Assembly (NCBI GenBank): GCA_023150495.1
Contig: JAKLKT010000028.1
Location: 1 to 13,006 of the forward strand
Length of the DNA stretch: 13,006 nucleotides
From: Planctomycetota bacterium
GTDB lineage: Bacteria; Planctomycetota; PLA2
Reading direction: 5' to 3'
Position numbers and translations under genes: made by a program
Shown here: positions 7,234 to 13,006 of the stretch, in pieces
How the letters are laid out: every line of letters starts with the position of its first letter
Position numbering within the stretch: position 1 is the first letter of the stretch
Notes under the pieces: model-generated
The model's database searches: none
What the model was told of the DNA's origin: nothing
The model's input: the letters and a program-made list of their open reading frames with translations, nothing else

Positions 7234-8250
7234 TCACTCCGATTTCGGTTGCAGCGCGAGGAGGGCCTCTCGGGCCGCCTCGCGCACCTCGGTCTCGCCC
7301 TCCGTGGCGTCGTCGGAGAGCCGGCGCAGCGCCTGCATCACCTCGGGGTCGTCGCCGCAGCGCAGCGCGACCACGCGCTGGATCGCCTTGAGCAGGATCA
7401 CGCTGCGCAGCCGGTACTCGTCGAGGCCGCCCCACTGGTCGTCGAACGGGAACCGCTCGAGGTAGGAGCGGTCGAGCATCTTCCGGAGCACCGGCAGGGC
7501 CGCCTCGCGCTCGCCGGCATCGGCGAGCACGAGCGCCGCGGTGAACCGGACATCCTCCTTCGCGTCCGCCACGTGCTCGAGGGCGATCGCGCGCGTCCCG
7601 GCCGAGAGGTGGAACGGGAGCCCGGGCACCTGGTCGAGCGTGGAGAGCGCCTCGAGCGAGGCCTGCCGCGTCCCGGGGTCCTCGCTCCGCGCGAGCTCGA
7701 CGATCCGCGCGCGCGACGGCTCGTCCTTGAGGACGCCGAGCGTGAGGACCGCGTGCGCCCGGACCCACGGGTCCGGGTCGCCGAGCGCCTCGCGCACGGT
7801 CTCCGCGGTGGACGGCTCGGCGAGCCGGCGCAGGATCGCGAGGACGAGGATCGCGCGCCGCGGCGGCTTCTCGCCCTCCTTGCGAGCCTCGGTGAGGGCG
7901 CGGCAGAGCTCGCGCACGAGGTCCGGGTTCCGGAACTCGTCAGGGACCTCTCCCGTGCCGAGCCTCGCCGCGAGCTCGTACGCGGCCTGCCAGCGGCGGT
8001 TGATCGTGTCCGATCGCAGGTAGTCGACGAAGTCCGCCGCGGACTTCGGACCCGTATCGAACAGGAGCGAGAGCCCGACGTAGAGGCCGATGGCGACGCC
8101 GACGATGAGCAGCGGGATCGCGACGAACTGCAGCGCGGTGCGCAGCAGTCCCTGCGGCGCTTCGTCGTCGAAGCGCGCCTGTGAAGCCGGAGTGGGGGCC
8201 TCTTTCGGGTCCAATGAAACCGCCTGCGATCGTCGATGCCGAGCCGCCAT
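7234..8250 (-). CDS. Membrane-anchored HEAT-repeat protein at the head of the cytochrome operon
   Basis: From ATG at 8250 the protein has 338 residues. A polar N-terminus is followed by one strong membrane segment (about residues 39-64). The soluble remainder (about 80-335) is made of helical pairs of HEAT/PBS-lyase type, for example DPDPWVRAHAVLTLGVLKDE and EDPGTRQASLEALSTL. No catalytic motif is seen. It is the first gene of the operon, eight bases before cytochrome b, so a role as scaffold, assembly factor or accessory subunit of the complex is inferred. The start is uncertain. A TTG at 8214 (326 residues) has AGGCGG five bases upstream, and a promoter -10 candidate lies directly against the ATG at 8250, which would leave that ATG outside the transcript. 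Either start keeps the membrane segment. Confidence 0.85.
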   Translation of the reverse strand: MAARHRRSQAVSLDPKEAPTPASQARFDDEAPQGLLRTALQFVAIPLLIVGVAIGLYVGLSLLFDTGPKSAADFVDYLRSDTINRRWQAAYELAARLGTGEVPDEFRNPDLVRELCRALTEARKEGEKPPRRAILVLAILRRLAEPSTAETVREALGDPDPWVRAHAVLTLGVLKDEPSRARIVELARSEDPGTRQASLEALSTLDQVPGLPFHLSAGTRAIALEHVADAKEDVRFTAALVLADAGEREAALPVLRKMLDRSYLERFPFDDQWGGLDEYRLRSVILLKAIQRVVALRCGDDPEVMQALRRLSDDATEGETEVREAAREALLALQPKSE

Positions 8251-8279
8251 AACCTACGGAGAGGGAAGGTCATCCGCAA
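8251..8279 (-). promoter_or_regulatory. Candidate sigma70-type promoter of the cytochrome operon
   Basis: The minus strand has TTGCGG (8279-8274), a 17-base spacer and TAGGTT (8256-8251). Both hexamers are partial matches to TTGACA and TATAAT with ideal spacing. Transcription would begin around 8243-8245, just inside the first codons of the ATG-8250 version, which favours the TTG start at 8214. It is based on sequence pattern only. Confidence 0.4.
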
Positions 8280-8323
8280 CTTTTCCTCCCCCCGAAGCCC
8301 CCCTCGGTCGAGACCCCGCGACG

Positions 8324-8332
8324 TGCTATGCT
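8324..8332 (+). promoter_or_regulatory. Candidate extended -10 promoter of the NodU-family gene pair
   Basis: TGCTATGCT matches the extended -10 pattern TGnTATnnT. The expected start of transcription is about 8339, 13 bases before the ATG at 8352. The upstream ATG at 8328 lies inside the -10 element, which argues against using it. The -35 region (around 8304-8309) is poor, as is common for extended -10 promoters. Confidence 0.4.
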
Positions 8333-8351
8333 CGCGGCGCTTCGGCACCCG

Positions 8352-8801
8352 ATGAGAATCCTCACGCTCCTCGCCGGCGGGGAAGCCATCCCCGACATCG
8401 CCCGCCTCACCGGGGAGATCCGCGAATTCAACTCGGAGATCGACTTCCGGCTCCGCTTCCTCCACATCGAGATCGAGGAGATCTACGCGCTCCCCCCGGG
8501 GCTGCGCGGGCAGCTCGAGGCGGCCGTGCAGCGCGCGGAGGTGCGCGAGATCGAGGCGGAGGACCAGCTCGAGGCCGCGGCGCGCCTCGCGCTCCTGCTG
8601 AGCCGCGAGCGGCCCGACGTGCTGATCGTGGCCGGGAACGGGATCCTCCACAAGGCCGGCGTGGCCGCGGCGCGCGCGTGCGGGACGAAGCTCGCGTTCT
8701 ACGGGCCGTCGCGCGGGTCCGCCGAGGGGGCGCTCGACCTCGGCGCGGATCCGCGGGCGGCCGTCGAGCGGCTGACCGGGGTCGCGCGGGTGACCGGCTG
8801 A
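8352..8801 (+). CDS. Small Rossmann-like protein of unknown function paired with the NodU-family gene
   Basis: This 149-residue protein is not confidently recognised. The start MRILTLLAGGE with a Gly pair after the first strand, and the later segment RPDVLIVAGNG followed by a helix (ILHKAGVAAARACG) and a strand (TKLAFYGPS), resemble the N-terminal Rossmann domain of UDP-GlcNAc 2-epimerase or other GT-B proteins. The C-terminal sugar-nucleotide half is absent. The middle (about residues 50-85) is a charged, Glu/Ala-rich helical stretch. It ends 13 bases before the carbamoyltransferase start, so the two are co-transcribed. An ATG at 8328 gives eight extra residues but sits within a promoter element. 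No Shine-Dalgarno is seen before 8352. A role in nucleotide-sugar or carbamoylated-product metabolism is only a guess from the neighbour. Confidence 0.7.
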   Translation: MRILTLLAGGEAIPDIARLTGEIREFNSEIDFRLRFLHIEIEEIYALPPGLRGQLEAAVQRAEVREIEAEDQLEAAARLALLLSRERPDVLIVAGNGILHKAGVAAARACGTKLAFYGPSRGSAEGALDLGADPRAAVERLTGVARVTG

Positions 8802-8802
8802 T

Positions 8803-8807
8803 GGAGG
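8803..8807 (+). promoter_or_regulatory. Ribosome binding site for the carbamoyltransferase-family gene
   Basis: GGAGG lies seven bases before the ATG at 8815 and two bases after the stop of the upstream gene. This is a textbook arrangement that fixes the start. Confidence 0.8.
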
Positions 8808-8814
8808 TCCTCTG

Positions 8815-10497
8815 ATGCGGATCCTCGGGATCGGCGGCCTCGGCTACAAGGACAGCGCCGCGGCGCTGCTCGTGGACGGCGAGGTCGTCGCGGCAGCGGC
8901 GGAGGAGCGGTATGGCGGCGTCAAGCACACGGGTGGTTTTCCCCACCGCGCGGTCGCCTTCTGCCTCGAGCGCGGGGGTTTCGGCGCCCGGGATCTCGAC
9001 GCGATCGCGGTCGCGGACAACCCCTGGCTCCCCATGCGGGAGAAGGTCCTCAAGTGGTATGGGGAGGAGTTCTTCCGGTCGCGCACCGCGACCGTCTACA
9101 ACGTCTTCAAGGACGACAGCCACCGGCTGATCGAGTACCTGAAGCGGCTCGAGGAGCTGCGCGCGCAGGGGATCCGGGTCGAGACGATCGGGAACGACCA
9201 GAGCCACAAGGCGGCGGCGTTCCTCGCCTCCCCTTTCGAGAGCGCCGCGATCCTGAATGTAGGGGGCCGGGGGGAAGTGTCGACGAGCGGGATCGGCCGC
9301 GGGAAGGGCACGAGGATCGAGACCGAGCAGGTCTCGCGGATGCCCGATTCGCTCGGCCTCCTCTCGGCGCTCGTCGCCGACTACCTCGGGTATAGCGACC
9401 TCGACGACGAGTTCCGGCTGATCTCCATCTCCCCCACGGGCACCCCCTCGTTCCTCTCCGCGATGCGCGCGGTCGTGCAGGTGGCGGGCGACGGAAGCTA
9501 CAAGCTGAACCCGGAGTACTTCGGGTACCACCAGGGCCGCGCCTACCTGTCGGCGCGATTCACGGAGGTCTTCGGCGCGCCTCGCGAGCCGGACGCGCCG
9601 TTCGAGGACCGGCACAGGGATCTCGCGGCGTCGTTCCACGCCGTGATGCTCGAGGTGGTCCTCCAGATGGCGAAGCGCGCGCGGGAGCGGAGCGGCGAGA
9701 GGAGCCTCTGCCTCGGCGGCGGGCTCGTGCAGAACTGGGCTCTCGTCGGCGAGCTCTGCGCGTCGGGGATCTTCGACGAGGTCTACGTGCCGCCGGCGCC
9801 GGGCGACGACGGCACGGCACTCGGGGCCGCGCTCCACCTCTACCACTGCGGGCTCGGCAACCGGCGCAAGGGCCCGATCCTGCGCGCGGACTTCGGCCCG
9901 TCGTACGCGGAGGGCGAGATCGCGGAGGAGATCCTCCGCCTCAAGCTCAGGGCGGAGCGCCCGGCGTCGCTCGCAACCGAGGCGGCGGAGCGGATCCGGG
10001 CGGGCCAGATCGTCGGGTGGTTCGAGGGCGGCGCGGAGTTCGGGCCGCGCGCGCTCGGCCACCGGAGCATCCTCGCGGACCCGACGAACCCCGGGACGCG
10101 GCCGCGGCTGCTCGCGTCGGTGAAGGCGCGGTCGGAGTTCCACCCGTTCGGCCTTTCGGTCGCGCGCGAGGCGATGGCGGATCTCTTCGAGAGCCCCCAG
10201 GAGTCGCCCTTCCTCGAGCGGACGGCCCGGATGAAGCCCGGCGCGGCGAGGAAGCTGCCCGCGGTGGCGGCGCAGGGCGGGCTCACGCGGGTTCACACGG
10301 TGGCGAAGGACCGCGATCCGCTCTTCTATGCGCTGCTCGTCGAGGTGGGGAGGCGCTCGGGCGTGCCGGCGGTATTGAACACGTCCCTGAACGAGCCGGG
10401 CCGTCCGATGGCGACGACGCCGCGCGACGCGATCGCGAGCCTCTACACGACCGGCCTCGACGCCCTCGCGCTTCACCCCTTCCTCCTCGCGAAGTGA
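8815..10497 (+). CDS. Divergent carbamoyltransferase, NodU/CmcH/TobZ family
   Basis: This protein has 560 residues, a normal family length. Family members use carbamoyl phosphate and ATP to carbamoylate hydroxyl groups of sugars or natural products through a carbamoyl-adenylate, with an N-terminal Kae1-like (ASKHA) domain and a distinctive C-terminal domain. The N-terminus (MRILGIGGLGYKDSAAALLV, then VAAAAEERYGGVKH) and the C-terminal signature (GWFEGGAEFGPRALGHRSIL, residues 401-420) fit well, as do VLNTSLNEPGRP and TTGLDAL near the end. PGDDGTALGAAL (D331) is also kept. However, the usual HHxSHA reads NDQSHK at 127-132, the usual DG of the metal-binding loop reads GG at 150-151, and the usual YHDSA reads YKDSA at 11-15. 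Fe/carbamoyl handling may therefore be altered or lost. It is the second gene of a two-gene unit and is followed by a hairpin terminator. The substrate is unknown. Confidence 0.88.
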   Translation: MRILGIGGLGYKDSAAALLVDGEVVAAAAEERYGGVKHTGGFPHRAVAFCLERGGFGARDLDAIAVADNPWLPMREKVLKWYGEEFFRSRTATVYNVFKDDSHRLIEYLKRLEELRAQGIRVETIGNDQSHKAAAFLASPFESAAILNVGGRGEVSTSGIGRGKGTRIETEQVSRMPDSLGLLSALVADYLGYSDLDDEFRLISISPTGTPSFLSAMRAVVQVAGDGSYKLNPEYFGYHQGRAYLSARFTEVFGAPREPDAPFEDRHRDLAASFHAVMLEVVLQMAKRARERSGERSLCLGGGLVQNWALVGELCASGIFDEVYVPPAPGDDGTALGAALHLYHCGLGNRRKGPILRADFGPSYAEGEIAEEILRLKLRAERPASLATEAAERIRAGQIVGWFEGGAEFGPRALGHRSILADPTNPGTRPRLLASVKARSEFHPFGLSVAREAMADLFESPQESPFLERTARMKPGAARKLPAVAAQGGLTRVHTVAKDRDPLFYALLVEVGRRSGVPAVLNTSLNEPGRPMATTPRDAIASLYTTGLDALALHPFLLAK

Positions 10498-10516
10498 TCT
10501 TTTCCGGATTCGGGCG

Positions 10517-10547
10517 CCGTAACCGGCGTCGCGGCAACGGGTTACGG
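10517..10547. repeat. 8-bp perfect inverted repeat downstream of the carbamoyltransferase gene
   Basis: CCGTAACC (10517-10524) and GGTTACGG (10540-10547) are exact reverse complements separated by 15 bases. There is no T-run after it. It could be an mRNA-end hairpin upstream of the true terminator or a dimeric protein-binding site for the downstream gene. Confidence 0.5.
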
Positions 10548-10555
10548 CAGCGGGG

Positions 10556-10578
10556 TGCGGCACGCGTGCCGCAGTTTT
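10556..10578 (+). terminator. Hairpin terminator of the NodU-family unit
   Basis: TGCGGCACGCGTGCCGCA (10556-10573) is a perfect 18-base palindrome. It can form a 7-bp stem with a CGCG loop and is followed by GTTTTG. It lies about 60 bases after the carbamoyltransferase stop. The T-run is only four bases long, so termination strength is uncertain. Confidence 0.55.
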
Positions 10579-10641
10579 GCCTTGCGACGCGGGGGCGGGT
10601 TCGCGCGCGAGGGCAGGGTTCGGTGAAGCGCGCGGCGCGCC

Positions 10642-10669
10642 TTGGCCGCACCCGCCCGCGTGGTATTGT
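10642..10669 (+). promoter_or_regulatory. Extended -10 promoter of the small LSm-like gene, probably leaderless
   Basis: TTGGCC (10642-10647), a 16-base spacer and TATTGT (10664-10669), with TG one base upstream of the hexamer, give an extended -10 promoter. The expected transcription start is about 10675-10677, coinciding with the ATG at 10676. No Shine-Dalgarno precedes the gene, consistent with a leaderless transcript. Confidence 0.5.
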
Positions 10670-10675
10670 CAGCGC

Positions 10676-11026
10676 ATGCCCGAGGAGAAGCCGTCGTTCC
10701 TGAACCGCAACGTGCTGATGCGCTGCGTGAAGCCGTATCCCTCGGCGCGCAACCACGTCTACACGGGCAAGCTGATCGGCTACGACGGCCACTTCGTGAC
10801 GATCGACGGGATCGTGCTCCACTTCGGCCACCCGAGCGTGGACGACCCGACGGGCGGCCTCACCCGCTCGCCGCGCGCGATCCGCTGGGTAGCGCTCCAG
10901 CGCATCGAGTACATCCGCGAGCTGCCGAAGGGGGTGGACGCCTTCGCCCCGGCGAACATCAAGGTCGGGAGCCACGGCTCGCTGGACATCGACGCGCATT
11001 CCCGCCCCGACCTCCTCCCGGAGTAG
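10676..11026 (+). CDS. Small protein with Sm/LSm-like sequence pattern, function unknown
   Basis: This 116-residue protein is not assigned to a named family. Residues 29-45 (YTGKLIGYDGHFVTIDG) fit the Sm1 pattern GxLxxxD followed by a hydrophobic strand, and residues 71-83 (WVALQRIEYIREL) resemble the final strands of a small barrel. A loop with Asp/Pro/Gly/Arg lies between them (53-70). This suggests a small beta-barrel, possibly RNA-binding, but it is a pattern match only. There is no signal peptide or membrane segment, so it is likely cytoplasmic. The start at 10676 is chosen because the promoter -10 ends seven bases before it and the sequence upstream of it is promoter, not conserved protein. 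It stands alone: it has its own promoter, lies downstream of a terminator, and converges with the sigma-fusion gene. Confidence 0.8.
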   Translation: MPEEKPSFLNRNVLMRCVKPYPSARNHVYTGKLIGYDGHFVTIDGIVLHFGHPSVDDPTGGLTRSPRAIRWVALQRIEYIRELPKGVDAFAPANIKVGSHGSLDIDAHSRPDLLPE

Positions 11027-11031
11027 GGGCT

Positions 11032-11075
11032 CCCGCCTTCGCCAGGGCTTCGGCGGGCAAGCCCGGGGGCCGGGC
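11032..11075. repeat. GC-rich hairpin cluster between convergent genes, possible dispersed repeat
   Basis: The 51-base gap between two convergent genes holds overlapping inverted repeats. CCCGCC (11032-11037) pairs with GGCGGG (11052-11057), GGGCTT with AAGCCC, and GCCCGG (11061-11066) with CCGGGC (11070-11075). There is no T-run, so if it acts as a bidirectional terminator it is factor-dependent or weak. The core resembles GC-rich intergenic repeats that I recall as common in environmental bacterial genomes. That resemblance comes from memory and is unverified. Confidence 0.45.
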
Positions 11076-11077
11076 GG

Positions 11078-13006
11078 CTACTCCGGCAGCCGCACCGTCT
11101 TGTAGACCGTCTTTCCCTCCTCCACATCCAAGTCCACCTTCGTGGACCCGCTTCCTCCCGCCCACTGCACGGTGACGGTCCGCCGGCCGGTCAGCGCCTC
11201 GAAGCGGTATCGGCCGGCACCGATGGCCGGCGGCGCGATCGAGGTGTGGTCCAGGTAGAGCTGCACGCGGCCGTTGAACGCGCCCTTGGCGTCCAGAAGC
11301 TCGAGTTCCACCTCTCCATACGCTCGCCTGAGCACCAGTTCCTTGCGCTCGACGCGCTCTCCGCGCCCGACGATGACCGGAACGCTCGCGACGAGGCCTT
11401 CGTCGTCGCGCGTCTCGAGTGCGTAGTCGCCCGGAGGAACGTCGAAGAACGCAAACCGCCCGTCGGGCGTCGCGGAGACCCACAGCGGAGTCTTGCCCGG
11501 CGAGGTCAGCCGGACCTCCAGGAGCCGGGGCACCGGAACGCCGTGCGCGTCCACGGGCACCACGCCGCCCGGGGCAGGTCCCTCGCGCCTGACGCCGCCC
11601 GACACGATGGAACGCCCGAGCCGGAGATGCGCCGTGACGACCGGCTCGGGGCCCACGATGATCCTCCTGTGCCCGCCCGCGACGCCCGGCCCCCGCACGC
11701 ACACCTCGTACTCGCCGGGGGTGAGCCACGGAAGCCGGTATCGCCCCGAAGGGTCGGTGAGCGCCTCGGCCTGCGTCGCGGAGGAGCCGCTCATCGGACC
11801 GTAGCACACGACCTTGCCGTCTCGCAGCGGCGTACCGTCCTCGAGGGCCACGTCGCCGGTCAGGACCGCACCGATCACGAGTTCGACGAGCGTCGTCACC
11901 TTGTCGTAAACGAGGATCATCCGCCGCTCATGCGACTCCCCTTCCGCTCGGACCCGGATCGTCCCCCCCTCGGCCAGGTGCCCGAGCACGGCCATGCCGC
12001 TCTCGTCCGAGACGGCCCTCGCGAGCGGCTCCTGCCCGTCGCGGATCACGAATCCCGCGAGGAGCTCGACCTCGACGCCCGGCACCGCGCCCCCCGCGAC
12101 ATCGCGCACGAGGACCCGGAGCGTCCCGCCGAGCTTGAGCTGGATCGAGATCTCCGCACCGCGGGTCGCCGAGACGTAGTGGCCCTGCCCGTACCTCTCG
12201 GATGGCGCGTGCCCGACATGGGTCGCGCGCACCTGATAGCTCCCTGCCGCCAGCCGCTCGACCCGGTAGACGCCGTTCTCGTCCGCGACCGTCTCGATCT
12301 CCAGCGTGTATCCGCCGTCATCCACACGCGTCACGCCGTCCTTCGTGAGGCTTCCGAGCACCCGCACGCGGGCGCCCGCCGCCGGCGAGCCGTCGGCGCA
12401 CGTGATCCGACCGATGAGCGTGCCGGGCGGAGCCTCCGGAACCGGATGCAGGCGCGCCGGCTCGCCGCGCGCGTCCGGACCAACGACCGAGACGGCTCCG
12501 CCCTCGGCCACGGCGCCCTGCTCTTCGATGACGGGCAGCGTGCGAGCGTCGTGTCCCCGCGGCGCCTCGGCGCGGGACGCTGACGGGTCCCGGTCCCGCG
12601 ACAGCGCCGCGACGCCGACGACGCCGAAGCCGAGGAGCGCGAGAAGAGCCGCTGCCACGAGCGATTTCGCCTTCGCCGTCATGACCACCCCCCCGACGAT
12701 CCCCCCCACCCCGCTCCGCGGCCACGCGAGCGGCAGGAGCGCGACTGACCACGCACGCCGGCCGCCCGGCCCGGCGTCGAGCCGCCCGCGGAGCATCGCC
12801 AGTGCGCGAGTGAGCCGCGACTCGACCGTCTTTCTCGGCACCCCGACCGCAGCGGCGATCTCCGCCACCGACCGCCCGTGGAGGAAGCGGTGCACGACCG
12901 TCGAGCGGTACGGCTCCTCCAGCGCCGCGACCGCTTCCACCACGCGACGCTGGACCTCCAGCTGCCCCGCCACCTCCGCCGCGGAGGGCAGCGCCTCCGT
13001 GCGCGC
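11078..13006 (-). CDS. ECF-type sigma region 4 - membrane segment - beta-sandwich repeat fusion (5' end cut)
   Basis: The frame is open to the right edge, giving 642 visible residues. The in-frame GTG at 12973 is internal, because the preceding codons continue the sigma-like sequence. DNA 12776-12916 encodes sigma region 4 with its helix-turn-helix (SVAEIAAAVGVPRKTVESRL). Region 2 should lie outside the window. DNA 12602-12664 encodes a membrane segment (SLVAAALLALLGFGVVGVAAL). The rest forms about five carboxypeptidase-regulatory/Cna-B-like beta-sandwich units, each with patterns such as ADENGVYRVERLAAGSYQV, DPSGRYRLPWLTPGEYEV or TPDGRFAFFDVPPGDYAL. This suggests a sigma factor tethered to the membrane with an extracytoplasmic sensory or binding region. 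Sigma factors with such C-terminal extensions are known in Planctomycetes. A TAG stop at 11080-11078 ends the gene. The promoter and true start are not visible. Confidence 0.88.
   Translation of the reverse strand, partial: ARTEALPSAAEVAGQLEVQRRVVEAVAALEEPYRSTVVHRFLHGRSVAEIAAAVGVPRKTVESRLTRALAMLRGRLDAGPGGRRAWSVALLPLAWPRSGVGGIVGGVVMTAKAKSLVAAALLALLGFGVVGVAALSRDRDPSASRAEAPRGHDARTLPVIEEQGAVAEGGAVSVVGPDARGEPARLHPVPEAPPGTLIGRITCADGSPAAGARVRVLGSLTKDGVTRVDDGGYTLEIETVADENGVYRVERLAAGSYQVRATHVGHAPSERYGQGHYVSATRGAEISIQLKLGGTLRVLVRDVAGGAVPGVEVELLAGFVIRDGQEPLARAVSDESGMAVLGHLAEGGTIRVRAEGESHERRMILVYDKVTTLVELVIGAVLTGDVALEDGTPLRDGKVVCYGPMSGSSATQAEALTDPSGRYRLPWLTPGEYEVCVRGPGVAGGHRRIIVGPEPVVTAHLRLGRSIVSGGVRREGPAPGGVVPVDAHGVPVPRLLEVRLTSPGKTPLWVSATPDGRFAFFDVPPGDYALETRDDEGLVASVPVIVGRGERVERKELVLRRAYGEVELELLDAKGAFNGRVQLYLDHTSIAPPAIGAGRYRFEALTGRRTVTVQWAGGSGSTKVDLDVEEGKTVYKTVRLPE

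Noticed and set aside
7226..7768. Upstream extension of the cytochrome b reading frame
   Set aside because: It overlaps the HEAT gene out of frame and is Arg/Ala-rich without homology pattern. The ATG at 7225 begins the b6-like sequence.
8328..8351. Earlier ATG for the small Rossmann-like protein
   Set aside because: It lies within the candidate -10 element and has no Shine-Dalgarno. The fold's first strand begins at the ATG at 8352.
8428..10563. A 711-codon open frame on the minus strand opposite the NodU-family unit
   Set aside because: It has low-complexity Arg/Ala/Pro-rich translation and no motifs. The plus strand carries recognisable carbamoyltransferase motifs and a Shine-Dalgarno.
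10577..10675. Upstream extension of the LSm-like reading frame
   Set aside because: It would span the terminator T-run and promoter, and is low-complexity. The promoter supports the start at 10676.
11246..12583. A 445-codon open frame on the plus strand opposite the sigma fusion
   Set aside because: Its translation is Arg/His/Pro-rich with no fold pattern. The minus frame shows repeated beta-sandwich units.
1..13006. CRISPR arrays, tRNA or rRNA genes, transposases, phage genes
   Set aside because: No direct-repeat/spacer array, cloverleaf-like sequence, rRNA-like stretch or mobile-element protein motif was seen on either strand.

Overview
The window is very GC-rich and densely coding and looks like bacterial chromosome. 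The organism is probably a member of the Planctomycetota or a related environmental lineage. Three things point there: a multiheme cytochrome c built into a b6f-like quinol oxidoreductase operon, a HEAT-repeat membrane protein at the head of that operon, and an ECF-type sigma factor fused through a membrane segment to carboxypeptidase-regulatory-like repeats. No 16S or other marker gene is present, so this placement is an inference.

Positions 1-8250 (minus strand, read right to left) form one compact respiratory operon. In order it holds: a membrane-anchored HEAT-repeat protein; a b6-type cytochrome b with both heme His pairs and a Cys at the b6 heme-cn position; a subunit-IV-like C-terminal cytochrome b half with extra helices; a 1255-residue membrane-anchored cytochrome c with eight CxxCH sites; a Rieske 2Fe-2S protein; a lipoprotein with cupredoxin-like and carboxypeptidase-regulatory-like parts; and the start of a His-rich protein that runs off the left edge. 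Gaps are 8, 1 and 10 bases, followed by a one-base overlap, a 34-base overlap and a 2-base gap, so co-transcription and translational coupling are very likely. The genes encode a membrane complex expected to oxidise quinol, pass one electron through the Rieske centre to the octaheme subunit, and recycle the other through the b hemes. The lipoprotein and His-rich protein may link it to a downstream oxidase or copper protein.

Positions 8251-8351 are a short divergent promoter region. Positions 8352-10497 (plus strand) hold two coupled genes: a 149-residue Rossmann-like protein and a divergent NodU-family carbamoyltransferase that keeps the C-terminal family motifs but has lost several expected residues of the N-terminal catalytic/metal site. 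A hairpin terminator follows.

Positions 10642-11026 (plus) hold a well-formed extended -10 promoter directly abutting a 116-residue protein, apparently leaderless, with an Sm/LSm-like sequence pattern. After a GC-rich hairpin/repeat patch, positions 11078-13006 (minus) hold the sigma region 4-TM-beta-sandwich fusion, cut by the right edge.

No tRNA, rRNA, CRISPR array, transposase or phage gene was seen, and no gene-free stretch exceeds 300 bases. The most unusual items are the eight-heme subunit with its 3+5 heme layout, the degenerate NodU with its small partner, the leaderless LSm-like protein, and the sigma fusion.
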